Shown here one piece after another: positions 35,356 to 44,029 of a stretch of 64,000 bases of DNA. The notes beneath the pieces are model-generated. The model was not told the origin of the DNA. It did no database searches and saw nothing but the letters and a program-made list of their open reading frames with translations. Position 1 is the stretch's first letter. Each line of letters opens with the position of its first letter. The DNA comes from Burkholderiaceae bacterium (lineage in GTDB: Bacteria > Pseudomonadota > Gammaproteobacteria > Burkholderiales > Burkholderiaceae_B): NCBI GenBank assembly GCA_030158305.1, contig JAOATE010000089.1, positions 1 to 64,000 on the forward strand, read 5' to 3'. The translations under genes and the position numbers were made by a program.

Positions 35356-36273
35356 TTAAAACCTTTTTGAGAACGACAACGCAAGTGCGAAGCCAGTCTG
35401 GTAATTGGTGCTGTATTGCGTTGTTCCAAAAGTGTCTGTCGCAGACAAACGCCCTCCTGTCGTCGCCGCGCCGTACAAGTCAATACGCGAGGTTCGATCA
35501 AGCGCATAGGACAATCGGGCAAACACAGGGATAAAACTATTTTGACCAATGCCGTTGGCCACAGGACTATTCTGATTGAGACGAAAGCGATACGAGCGAT
35601 AGGCACCACCGCCTGCGATCGTCCAACGCTCAGTCAGGGCATAGGCGAGTTCAAGCCCTGCCCCACCTGCTGGACCAGCAGGCAGTGAATTCGCGAGTCG
35701 CAATTTGTCGGTGATGTTCCAGTTCACCAACAAATAGGGAAAGACCTTGGTCTCATCGATTTGACGGAAAACACCCGCACCCACGCCAAGCGTCAAATCT
35801 TTGGAGAATGTCCGCGCAACACTCATGACTGCGCCATAGGTTGCCGTGCCGCCGGTACCTGTGCCCGTCTCACCCGACCACTCAACTGTGGGTGCAAAAC
35901 CGAAACGCCACTCTGGGCTGGGCGTATACGCAAAGTTCATTCCCAAAGCGGGGGTGTTGATCGCAGTCCAAGGCGCTTGACCACCCAATGACTGAAGGTT
36001 GCTCCAAGACCAGTTTTGATAGTTGTACTTGGCGCTGACACCCGCTGAAAATGCGCTAGTGACCTGACGCGTCACATTCACGTTTGCCGAAGCATCTTGC
36101 CAATTAAAACTGCCGCTATCGACGATGCGGGTATTGAACTGACTTAAACCCGTGACACCAACGGAAACACTCGTCTCGCCGGGGGCTTGACGGGGCTGGG
36201 CCATCGCCGCAGCACACAAGGTTGTCAAGGCGAAGGCAACGCCAATACGAAAAGAGCCAAGCATATTCAGCAT
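35356..36273 (-). CDS. Putative outer-membrane beta-barrel protein
   Basis: 305-residue protein with a signal peptide ending in AAAMAQ near residue 26. The rest alternates hydrophobic and polar residues in short aromatic-bounded strands (for example SAGVSAKYNYQNWSW, WRFGFAPTVEWSGE, LSYALDRTSRIDLYG), and it ends in Phe, the signature of Bam-inserted barrels. I do not recognise a named family. It lies 53 bases after the last gene of the phnDCEE-type operon on the same strand and may be its outer-membrane pore, or may be independent. Confidence 0.75.
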   Translation of the reverse strand: MLNMLGSFRIGVAFALTTLCAAAMAQPRQAPGETSVSVGVTGLSQFNTRIVDSGSFNWQDASANVNVTRQVTSAFSAGVSAKYNYQNWSWSNLQSLGGQAPWTAINTPALGMNFAYTPSPEWRFGFAPTVEWSGETGTGTGGTATYGAVMSVARTFSKDLTLGVGAGVFRQIDETKVFPYLLVNWNITDKLRLANSLPAGPAGGAGLELAYALTERWTIAGGGAYRSYRFRLNQNSPVANGIGQNSFIPVFARLSYALDRTSRIDLYGAATTGGRLSATDTFGTTQYSTNYQTGFALALSFSKRF

Positions 36274-36326
36274 ATTTATTTATCCATTTATATCGCAAAC
36301 CGAAAGACCAACAGTCCTTGTGCGCA

Positions 36327-37133
36327 TTAGCGCGACAACACGCGTCGCGCAAAATAGGAGAGCGTATCCACAAGAATCACCAACACAATCATGGCGGCCA
36401 AGACGCTGCTTGTTTCTTGCATTTGAAACAAACCCATATGAAAAGACAGCATCTGACCGAGACCACCACCACCGACGACACCTAGTACGGCCGCCGCCCG
36501 AATATTGTTTTCCCAACGATACAACGCATAGGACATTAACTGGGGAGAAAATGTCGGAAGTGTTGCATACAGGAACACCCGCCCTTCCCCCACCCCTTGA
36601 ACGCGCAAGGCAGCGGCGGCATTTTGTGGTGAGTTTTCGATCGACTCCGCAAAGAGACGGCCCAGTACGCCTGTCGTATGCAAGGCGAGCGCGAGTGTTC
36701 CAGCAAAGGGGCCTAACCCGGCAGAAATCAGCAATAACGCCGCCCACACTAGCTCCGGAATCGCACGTAAAGCATTCAGTAACAGCCGCGTCAGGAAGCG
36801 CCACTTCGCTGGATCACCGACGTAGCTGCGGCTGGCCGGCACAGCCAGCAACACGCCAAAAATAGTGGCGATCAGCGTACCCACGGCAGACATTGCCAAG
36901 GTCTCAAGACTGGCGCGCAATAGTTTATTTAAAAATACGGGTTCAAGGTTAGGCGACACCAGTTCACCTAAAAACTTACCCATGCGACCCAGACTTTCAA
37001 ACGACAGCACGCGCGCAAGCTGCAAGTCCAGCGTCCAAAAACTCAGGACGATGAGACTGACGGTCCCGATCAATACCCAAAAAACAGTCGAGTCCAGACG
37101 CAACCAATGTTTGGGGCGGGTAGGTAGATTCAT
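36327..37133 (-). CDS. phnE: PhnE-type ABC permease, second copy
   Basis: 268-residue inner-membrane permease with about six helices and the EAA-like loop ENSPQNAAAALRVQGVGEGRVFLYATLPTFSPQ. The region IPELVWAALLLISAGLGPFAG is typical of PhnE, the permease of phosphonate-type importers. The ATG at 37133 overlaps the stop of the first permease gene (ATGA), so the two are translated together and likely form a heterodimeric channel. It is the last importer gene of the operon. Confidence 0.88.
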   Translation of the reverse strand: MNLPTRPKHWLRLDSTVFWVLIGTVSLIVLSFWTLDLQLARVLSFESLGRMGKFLGELVSPNLEPVFLNKLLRASLETLAMSAVGTLIATIFGVLLAVPASRSYVGDPAKWRFLTRLLLNALRAIPELVWAALLLISAGLGPFAGTLALALHTTGVLGRLFAESIENSPQNAAAALRVQGVGEGRVFLYATLPTFSPQLMSYALYRWENNIRAAAVLGVVGGGGLGQMLSFHMGLFQMQETSSVLAAMIVLVILVDTLSYFARRVLSR

Positions 37134-38035
37134 TGCAACGCCCGTCGCATCCAAGTGCTCAGCAAGTCAGCAAGACCCACCAGCAAGATAAAGACAATCA
37201 GCATCGTCGCCACTTCGGAGCCATTGAACATTCGCATGGAGTTATCCATCTGTTGGCCCAAACCACCTGCGCCGACAAAACCCAACACCGTTGAGGCACG
37301 AATCGCGCACTCCCAGCGATAAATCGTATAACTCGTTAATTCCGTTGCATTTCCGGGCAAGACGCTATAAAAAAATGTCTGCAATCTTCCCGCTCCATTT
37401 CGCAGCAGTGCGGTCGCGGGCTCTCTCTCACCGCTTTCGAGAATTTCTCCGTACACCTTGCCAAGCATGCCGGCATACGTGAGACCAATCGCCAGCACAC
37501 CCGCTGCCGGCCCCAACCCAACAACGCGCACAAACACAAGGGCCCAGATCAGCTCGGGCACACTGCGCATCAAAATCAACAACCACCTGATGAGCTGCCT
37601 AAAGATAAAAGGGATCGCTTGCATCCGTCCAGATAAGGACGAAACCGACAGTACCGTTGTCGAGAGCAGGGTCAAAGGAATCGCAAGCAGGAGGGCCAGA
37701 AAGGTTCCCGCCGTTGCAATCGCAACCGTACGCCATGCCTCACGCGCCACCAGATGCAAAAACTCAGGACTCAAGGCCGGAGGGAAAAAATCAGCTAAAA
37801 AACGACCGGTTACCTTGAGATTTTCGGTTTCAAAAAACACCCACGGCCTAAACTCAGTCGTCACGAGTGCGGGCCACAAGAGCAAACAGGCCACGACAAA
37901 CCAAAAGAGCCGACGTGACCACGCTGGATCACGCAACGAAGGGTCGTTTGACTTAAGCGCAACCAACTCGGATCTCTCTTTTAGCCAACGGGACGTCTTC
38001 AAGCGCCACTGGGCCCTCGACCTGCGCAAGTTCAA
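37130..38035 (-). CDS. phnE: PhnE-type ABC permease, first copy
   Basis: Up to 301-residue permease, homologous to the next gene. It has RSVPELIWALVFVRVVGLGPAAG and the EAA-like loop ESGEREPATALLRNGAGRLQTFFYSVLPGNATE. The ATG at 38035 would overlap phnC by 83 bases; a TTG at 37966, with an AAGAGAGA purine stretch before it and only a 14-base overlap, is a good alternative start. Both halves of the pair look intact. Confidence 0.87.
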   Translation of the reverse strand: MNLRRSRAQWRLKTSRWLKERSELVALKSNDPSLRDPAWSRRLFWFVVACLLLWPALVTTEFRPWVFFETENLKVTGRFLADFFPPALSPEFLHLVAREAWRTVAIATAGTFLALLLAIPLTLLSTTVLSVSSLSGRMQAIPFIFRQLIRWLLILMRSVPELIWALVFVRVVGLGPAAGVLAIGLTYAGMLGKVYGEILESGEREPATALLRNGAGRLQTFFYSVLPGNATELTSYTIYRWECAIRASTVLGFVGAGGLGQQMDNSMRMFNGSEVATMLIVFILLVGLADLLSTWMRRALQ

Positions 38036-38798
38036 ACTCGAACTGTGCGTACAAATCAGCGAGGTGCTCTGCTGTCACAGCATGACCAGGCAGATCAAAG
38101 ACCAGCTTTCCCTCTCGTAACCCAAGCACACGGGGAAATTCGGCAGTGGCGACATTCACTTGGTGCAGCGTGGTGACAAGCGTGACCTCACGTGCACGCG
38201 CTTCTCGCAGGAGTGTGGCAATCGCCTGACGGGCGCGCGTCGGATCAAGCGCAGAGAGAGGCTCGTCTACGAGCCATAAGCCCGCTGGCGCCAGCAGCGC
38301 ACGTGCGAGTCCAACCCGCTGGCGCTCTCCACCAGAAAGACGATCCACACGCTCCCAGAGTTTGTCCTGTAAATCAAACTGAGACAGAGCTTGGGCAACC
38401 TGATGCGCATCTTGAGGGTAAACGAGATTTTTCAAACTTCGCCAAAGCGACAAAGCAGGCAATTTCGCGGCGAGAAGAGAAACGATGACGCGCTGACGTG
38501 GCGGTAGGGGCGGACTTTGTGGCGCATAAAAAAGTCGACCACGTTGGCGTTGCAGATTTTTGGTAGAAAGTGTCCACACCGACTGTTCATCGATTGAAAC
38601 CGTCCCTTGTGAAGGCTTAAGGGCTGCAGCCAAGATCTGCAAAAAAGTCGTCTTACCCGCTCCAGAAGGACCGATCACGGCGACGTGCTCGCCCGGCTCA
38701 ATCTTCAGAGACAGTTGATCGATTGCCGGTCGCGACTGGAGACTGGCAGCAGGATGACGGGCTGTGACGCCCGTCAACGCAACATGCAAGCCCGGCAT
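37953..38798 (-). CDS. phnC: PhnC-type ABC ATPase
   Basis: 281-residue ATPase with Walker A GPSGAGKT, signature [16 protein letters not shown], Walker B LWLVDEPLSALDP and a His of the switch in TTLHQVNVA. PhnC energises uptake of phosphonates and similar oxyanions. Its ATG overlaps the receptor stop as TAATG. Confidence 0.88.
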   Translation of the reverse strand: MPGLHVALTGVTARHPAASLQSRPAIDQLSLKIEPGEHVAVIGPSGAGKTTFLQILAAALKPSQGTVSIDEQSVWTLSTKNLQRQRGRLFYAPQSPPLPPRQRVIVSLLAAKLPALSLWRSLKNLVYPQDAHQVAQALSQFDLQDKLWERVDRLSGGERQRVGLARALLAPAGLWLVDEPLSALDPTRARQAIATLLREARAREVTLVTTLHQVNVATAEFPRVLGLREGKLVFDLPGHAVTAEHLADLYAQFEFELAQVEGPVALEDVPLAKREIRVGCA

Positions 38799-39688
38799 TA
38801 TTTAATCAGACCCGCACTTCGACCGGCAGACTCAAGACCTTTGTAGTTGTCTGGTGTCGTAGGGATGTATTTGCTGGCGCGATTGAGGGTCAAAATTTCT
38901 TTGCCTTCCGCATTGCTCATGTCGAGGGCGAAAAACGCCTTGGCAATTTTTTCTTGTAAAGCGACTGGCATATCTGCGTTGACCGACCAGTTGTAATTGT
39001 AATAAGGAGGCGTCGTGAAAAACACATCTACCTTGTTGGTGTCGACCTTCTTGTCGTTCACAAACTTGTTCCAGACAGTGATGTCCAAGGCTGCTGCATC
39101 GACGCGGCCACTGACAACAGAAGCGATGGTTGCATCATGCGCACCTGAATAGGCGACGCGTTTAAAGTCGCGATCGGGATCAATGCCCGCATCCAGCAGG
39201 AACGAACGCGGCATCAAATGACCTGAGGTGCTCGACTGTGAGCCGAAACTCACTTGCTTGCCTTTGAGGTCCGCTAACTTGGTGATGCCAGAGTTCTTTT
39301 GTGTAATGAAGACCGAGCGAAACTTAGTGTCTTCCTCTCGTTGTGCGAGGGGCACCACCTTTCCACCTGATCGAATCTGAGCCTGCACGTAGGTAAAGCC
39401 ACCGAACCACACTAAGTCAACTTGCTTATTCACCAAGGCTTCTACGGCGGCGGGATAGTCGTTGACTGGGACAAAACTGACTTTCATGCCAAGCGTGCGC
39501 TCCAGATACTTGGTCAACGGACCAAACTTACGCATCTGTTCTGTCGCGGCCTCTTCAGGAATCGTCGTCACGCGCAGCACTTGTTGGGAGTAAGCGGCGC
39601 TGGTAATAAAAGCTGTTGCTGCCAGCAAGGTGCTGGCAATCGTACGCGTGAGTCCGCGCGAAATGAGGGATTTAAACAAGGGATTCAC
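38798..39688 (-). CDS. phnD: PhnD-type periplasmic receptor (phosphonate or selenate-like)
   Basis: 296-residue receptor with a signal peptide ending in AAYS near residue 35. IPEEAATEQMRKFGPLTKYLE and VWFGGFTYVQAQ are PhnD-type motifs, and SFGSQSSTSGHLMPRSFL is the anion-binding loop. The sequence also resembles the subfamily annotated as putative selenate receptors, so the ligand may be a phosphonate, phosphite or selenate-like oxyanion. No C-P lyase or selenium gene is seen nearby. It is the first gene of a four-gene importer operon. Confidence 0.85.
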   Translation of the reverse strand: MNPLFKSLISRGLTRTIASTLLAATAFITSAAYSQQVLRVTTIPEEAATEQMRKFGPLTKYLERTLGMKVSFVPVNDYPAAVEALVNKQVDLVWFGGFTYVQAQIRSGGKVVPLAQREEDTKFRSVFITQKNSGITKLADLKGKQVSFGSQSSTSGHLMPRSFLLDAGIDPDRDFKRVAYSGAHDATIASVVSGRVDAAALDITVWNKFVNDKKVDTNKVDVFFTTPPYYNYNWSVNADMPVALQEKIAKAFFALDMSNAEGKEILTLNRASKYIPTTPDNYKGLESAGRSAGLIK

Positions 39689-39875
39689 CTGAAAACGGTT
39701 TTAAAGACGGTCAGTATAGGAGAGAGCACTGACGTGTGCGTGCATAAACCCTTTGAACATACAAAATGTTGCAGTGCAGCATCCATACTCGGGTTAAGCC
39801 CTAGAACACTTTGCACCATCCGCTAGGCAACTTGCGAGATAATGAGCATTCAAATTTCTTTATACGGAGACTTTC

Positions 39876-40868
39876 GTGCTCAAAAAAACGATAACAACGA
39901 TGGGTGCTCTTGCCCTGACAGCCGCACTCTCGATCGCGTCTACTAGCGCGATCGCGCAACCGGCCAAACCAGAATGTATCGCGCCTGCCAAGCCTGGTGG
40001 GGGCTTTGACTTAACCTGCAAACTCGCGCAAGCTGCATTCAAGGATTCGCAAGCACTCAAAGATCCCTTACGCATCTCCTACATGCCTGGTGGCATCGGT
40101 GCCGTCGCTTACAACACCATTGTGACGCAACGTCCTGCTGAGGGCGGTACGATCGTTGCCTACTCAGGTGGCTCCCTACTCAACCTGGCTCAAGGCAAGT
40201 TTGGTAAGTACAACGTCAACGACGTGCGCTGGCTTGCTGCGATTGGCGCCGATTTCGGCGTGATTGTCGTGCGTAATGATTCACCGTTCAAAGACCTGAA
40301 AAGTGTCATGACTGCCTTGCAGCAGGACCCCACCAAAGTGGTGTTCGGTGCCGGTGGCTCAGTCGGTAGCCAAGACTGGATGAAAGCCGCGCTGACTGCG
40401 AAAGCCGCAGGCGTGGACTACAAGAAAATGCGCTTTGTCGCCTTCGAAGGTGGTGGAGAAACAGCAACGGCTCTGCGCGGTGGCCATATTCAGGTCATGA
40501 TGGGTGATGCAGCCGAAGCAGCCACGATGTTAGATAGTGGCGCGCCGATTCGCGTGTTGGCCATTTATCACGACAAGCGTTTGCCCGGTAAGCTGGCGGA
40601 TGTTCCTACCGCGACTGAGCAGGGTTACAAAATCAACTGGCCAATCATTCGTGGCTTTTATCTCGGACCAAAGGTCTCAGATAAAGACTACGACTGGTGG
40701 GTGACGGCTTTCAAAAAGACGATGGCCTCACCTGAGTACGCCAAGCTGCGCACACAGCAAGGACTGTTCCCCTTCGATATGACCGGTCCTGAACTCGATC
40801 GCTACGTCAAGCAACAAGTCAAAGAATATGCAGAACTTGCAGACACCTTTGGTTTGATCAAGAAGTAA
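39876..40868 (+). CDS. tctC: TctC-type receptor of a tripartite tricarboxylate transporter
   Basis: 330-residue receptor of the Bug/TctC family. Signal peptide of about 27 residues (MLKKTITTMGALALTAALS...AIAQ). Mature motifs include IAPAKPGGGFDLTCKLAQAAF, ISYMPGGIGAVAYN and a later FVAFEGGGETATALRGG ligand loop. The start is GTG at 39876, with GGAGA 8 bases before. It opens the tctCBA operon, but a perfect hairpin separates it from tctB, so more receptor than carrier is expected. Confidence 0.93.
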   Translation: MLKKTITTMGALALTAALSIASTSAIAQPAKPECIAPAKPGGGFDLTCKLAQAAFKDSQALKDPLRISYMPGGIGAVAYNTIVTQRPAEGGTIVAYSGGSLLNLAQGKFGKYNVNDVRWLAAIGADFGVIVVRNDSPFKDLKSVMTALQQDPTKVVFGAGGSVGSQDWMKAALTAKAAGVDYKKMRFVAFEGGGETATALRGGHIQVMMGDAAEAATMLDSGAPIRVLAIYHDKRLPGKLADVPTATEQGYKINWPIIRGFYLGPKVSDKDYDWWVTAFKKTMASPEYAKLRTQQGLFPFDMTGPELDRYVKQQVKEYAELADTFGLIKK

Positions 40869-40880
40869 TTGACATGAATA

Positions 40881-40916
40881 CGCTGGGCAGACCTAGGTCT
40901 GCCCAGCGTATTTTTT
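40881..40916 (+). terminator. Perfect hairpin with T-run between tctC and tctB
   Basis: A 28-base perfect palindrome CGCTGGGCAGACC/GGTCTGCCCAGCG at 40881-40908 is followed by TATTTTTTA. It probably acts as a partial terminator or attenuator inside the operon and as a 3' stabiliser of the tctC message. Confidence 0.8.
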
Positions 40917-40941
40917 ATTGCATGGAAGAAAGAGGGAAAAA

Positions 40942-41385
40942 ATGGTTCTTGACGATCGCAAACTGGGTGTATTCGCGCTAGCACTGGCGGCATTTTTAGC
41001 GTGGTATGGATACAGCCTTGAGGCGGCGTTCTCTTATGAGCCGATAGGGCCTCGCGCCTTTCCTCTCGCCATTGCCTCGATCATCGCGTTGTGTGGCCTG
41101 ATCCTCATGATCAAAGGTGGCAATCGCGTCGAACCGAACAGCAGTAGTGCCAACGCACGCATTTGGCTCATGATCGCCATCTTGAGTGGTTATGCAGTGA
41201 CATTTCAATTGCTAGGCTTCATTATTTCCACTGCGCTCATGACGACTCTAGTGGCACGTTTGTTTGGCGGGACATGGGTCAAAGCACTCATTGGTGGCGT
41301 TGGTATGGGTATTTTGTTTTTTGTATTGTTTGATCGCTTTCTTGATGTCGTTCTACCTGTTGGTGTCCTCGGAGCTTTCTTATGA
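40942..41385 (+). CDS. tctB: TctB-type small membrane subunit
   Basis: 147-residue protein with four helices, typical of TctB, the small subunit of the TctAB carrier. GGG in AAAGAGGGAAAA precedes the ATG at 40942. An in-frame TTG at 40918 is not favoured. The last four bases overlap tctA (ATGA). Confidence 0.88.
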   Translation: MVLDDRKLGVFALALAAFLAWYGYSLEAAFSYEPIGPRAFPLAIASIIALCGLILMIKGGNRVEPNSSSANARIWLMIAILSGYAVTFQLLGFIISTALMTTLVARLFGGTWVKALIGGVGMGILFFVLFDRFLDVVLPVGVLGAFL

Positions 41386-42887
41386 ACGGCATTTTTGATC
41401 AGCTCGGCATTGGCTTTGGCGTCGCGTTTACGCCCCTAAATTTACTGGTCGCGGCGATTGGTTCCTTTTTCGGAACAATCGTAGGCGTCCTCCCCGGCCT
41501 CGGCCCGATCAATGGCGTCGCGATGCTAATTCCGATCGCATTTGCCATGAATCTTCCGCCTGAGACTTCGCTGATTTTGCTGGCGGCGGTATATGTCGGT
41601 GCAGAGTACGGTGGACGCATCACCTCGATCCTGCTGAATGTCCCTGGCGAAGCAGCCGCAGTGATGACCACACTAGATGGCTACCCCCTTGCGCGCCAAG
41701 GTTTGGCCAACGTGGCGCTGTCCATTTCTGCCTGGTCGTCCTTTGTCGGTTCGCTCATCGGCATTATTGGCATCGTGTTTTTTGCGCCTGTTTTGGCGAC
41801 GTGGGCGCTCGCATTTGGTCCAGCCGAGTATTTTGTCTTAATGGTGTTTGCCTTTTGCGCGCTCACGAGTCTACTGGGTGACCAGCCCGTCAAAGGCGTG
41901 CTCGCTGCCATGATTGGCTTGGCAATCTCCACGGTTGGCGTCGATGCTAACTCTGGTGTCTATCGCTACACCTTTGACCATCCGAACCTTTCTGATGGCA
42001 TCGCCTTTGTAGTGGTGGTGATTGGACTCTTTGCCGTCGCAGAAATGCTGCAAATGCTGGAAAACACGTTGACTGGGGTGTCTATCAACGTCCCACCAAG
42101 TGTTCGGAAAATGTTTAACTTTGTGGAGTTGAAGTTCACATGGTGGAGCACGTTCAGGGCTTCCGTCATGGGATTTTTTATTGGCGTGTTGCCTGGTGCC
42201 GGTGCTAGCGTGGCCTCGGCTGTCAGTTATGCCTACGAAAAGAAACATTACGAAAACAAAGACCCCGACGCTAAATTTGGACGAGGTGATTTGCGTGGAC
42301 TGGCTGCGCCAGAAGCCGCCAACAACAGCGCAGCGACCGGCTCATTTATTCCTATGCTGACACTTGGTGTACCAGGCTCTGGCACAACCGCCGTGATGAT
42401 GGGTGCGCTGTCTCTCTACAACATCACGCCAGGTCCTGTGTTGTTTGACCAGCAGCCACAGCTTGTTTGGGGTCTGATTGCGTCACTCTTTGTCGCGAAC
42501 CTGATGTTGCTATTTATGAACATTCCTATGGTGCGCATCTTTGCGTCGATGCTCAAAGTTCCACCATGGCTGCTCGTACCCGGCATCCTCACGATTAGTT
42601 TTGTAGGCGTGTTTGCCCTGCACTCCGCCACTTTCGATTTGGGAATGGTTGTTGCGATCGGCGTGATTGGATATCTATTGCGCAAAATGGGGCTCCCCAT
42701 GCCGCCTCTAGTATTGGGTGTTGTGCTGGGAGAAATGATGGAACAAAACCTGCGCCGAGCTTTATCCATCACGAACGGTGAGTTGGGTATTTTGTTTCAA
42801 AGCCCCATCAGCATCGGTTTGTGGGCTGCGGCAATCATTGTGGTCGCCGGCCCGACTCTTTACAGGCGCTTGAGAGCCGCAAAGTAA
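41382..42887 (+). CDS. tctA: TctA-type large membrane subunit
   Basis: 501-residue carrier with 11-12 helices. Signature segments are GTIVGVLPGLGPINGVAMLIPIA, the EYGGRITSILLNVPGEAAAVMTTLDGYPLA block, and GVLPGAGASVASAVSYAYEKK in the second repeat, with matching APEAANNSAATGSFIPML. It imports tricarboxylates or other carboxylates with sodium or protons. It ends the tctCBA operon, and a bidirectional terminator follows. Confidence 0.95.
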   Translation: MNGIFDQLGIGFGVAFTPLNLLVAAIGSFFGTIVGVLPGLGPINGVAMLIPIAFAMNLPPETSLILLAAVYVGAEYGGRITSILLNVPGEAAAVMTTLDGYPLARQGLANVALSISAWSSFVGSLIGIIGIVFFAPVLATWALAFGPAEYFVLMVFAFCALTSLLGDQPVKGVLAAMIGLAISTVGVDANSGVYRYTFDHPNLSDGIAFVVVVIGLFAVAEMLQMLENTLTGVSINVPPSVRKMFNFVELKFTWWSTFRASVMGFFIGVLPGAGASVASAVSYAYEKKHYENKDPDAKFGRGDLRGLAAPEAANNSAATGSFIPMLTLGVPGSGTTAVMMGALSLYNITPGPVLFDQQPQLVWGLIASLFVANLMLLFMNIPMVRIFASMLKVPPWLLVPGILTISFVGVFALHSATFDLGMVVAIGVIGYLLRKMGLPMPPLVLGVVLGEMMEQNLRRALSITNGELGILFQSPISIGLWAAAIIVVAGPTLYRRLRAAK

Positions 42888-42914
42888 CAGCGTCTCAGAG
42901 CCTCTCAGTAAAAA

Positions 42915-42948
42915 AAGACCGTGCTCAGTTCACAGGCACGGTCTTTTC
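42915..42948. terminator. Bidirectional terminator between tctA and a Bug receptor gene
   Basis: AAGACCGTGC and GCACGGTCTTTT pair around an 11-base loop, with A-run and T-run on the two sides. It separates two convergent genes. Confidence 0.75.
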
Positions 42949-42990
42949 ACTTCACATTCATACAGAAAATTTTTAAAAGCTCTGTTTAAA

Positions 42991-43980
42991 TTATTTTATA
43001 TTCAAGTCTTTAATCAAGGTCGTCCACTTAGCTTCATCTCGCTTGAGATTTGCGGTGACGACTTCTGGTGTCGACGTATTGAGCTCGATACCGAGTTGGC
43101 TCAGCTTCTGGCGCAACTCTGCGTCTTGACCCAAGGCTTGCATGGCACTGGTGAGCTTTGTCTGGAGGGCTTTGTCTAATCCAGCGGGCGACATCAGTGC
43201 CAACCAGAACGTTGCTTCAAAATCCTTGGTACCCAAGGCTTGGTTCATCGTTGGCAAGTCTGGCAACGTAGACATCCTCTCCATCGAGGTCACCGCCAAG
43301 CCACGCGTCTTGCCACTGCTGATAAAGGGCATCGCTTCGCTTGCTGCGGAAAACATCATTTGCACCTGACCACCGATCATGTCTTGCGCTGCGGGCATCC
43401 CACCTTTGTAATGCGCCACCACCATCTTTAAACCAAACTGCTTGATAAAGTACTCAGCTGCCAGATGGTTAATGGAGCCCACACCCGAAGTACCTATTGC
43501 GTATTTGTCGGGATTTTTCTTAATGAGCTCCACCAATTCCTTGGCATTTTTAACTGGGAGATCTTTATTCGTCTGCAGCACAAAAGGTGCTTTCATCATC
43601 ATTGAGATCGGCGTAAAACTCTCATACGGCTTGTAGCTCACCGCTCCCTGTAGAGCAGGATTAATCACGATTGAGACTGGTGCTGCGTACAGCGTATAAC
43701 CGTTGGGCTTTTGGCCCGCAACGTAAGTACTCGCCACAGTCGATGCCGCACCTGCTTTATTCTCGATCACCATATTGGCACCAAGCTTTTGGCCAAGCGC
43801 CATGGCGATCGCACGACTCGACACATCACTCACCCCACCGGCCGGATACGGCACTACGAATTTAATTGGATCTTGCGGATAGGCTGCTGCCGATTGAGCG
43901 ATTGCAAGGTGAGGTGCTGCGAGGGCGATCGCCGCAGCAGCAGCCAGTACAACACGAACACCTGTCTTTTTTATAGTCAT
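42991..43980 (-). CDS. Bug-family tripartite tricarboxylate transporter receptor
   Basis: 329-residue receptor with a signal peptide ending near residue 29 (AAAIALAAPHLAIAQS). Motifs include YPQDPIKFVVPYPAGGVSDVSSR, MVIENKAGAASTV and HYKGGMPAAQDMIGGQVQMMF. Its ligand is unknown. The DSD1-family gene lies upstream on the same strand with 49 bases between, so the receptor may bring in a D-amino acid-type or related substrate. Confidence 0.92.
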   Translation of the reverse strand: MTIKKTGVRVVLAAAAAIALAAPHLAIAQSAAAYPQDPIKFVVPYPAGGVSDVSSRAIAMALGQKLGANMVIENKAGAASTVASTYVAGQKPNGYTLYAAPVSIVINPALQGAVSYKPYESFTPISMMMKAPFVLQTNKDLPVKNAKELVELIKKNPDKYAIGTSGVGSINHLAAEYFIKQFGLKMVVAHYKGGMPAAQDMIGGQVQMMFSAASEAMPFISSGKTRGLAVTSMERMSTLPDLPTMNQALGTKDFEATFWLALMSPAGLDKALQTKLTSAMQALGQDAELRQKLSQLGIELNTSTPEVVTANLKRDEAKWTTLIKDLNIK

Positions 43981-44029
43981 TGTTGTCTCCTGATATTGGT
44001 TTTATTTTCTAAAATTTACAGCGTGGCAC

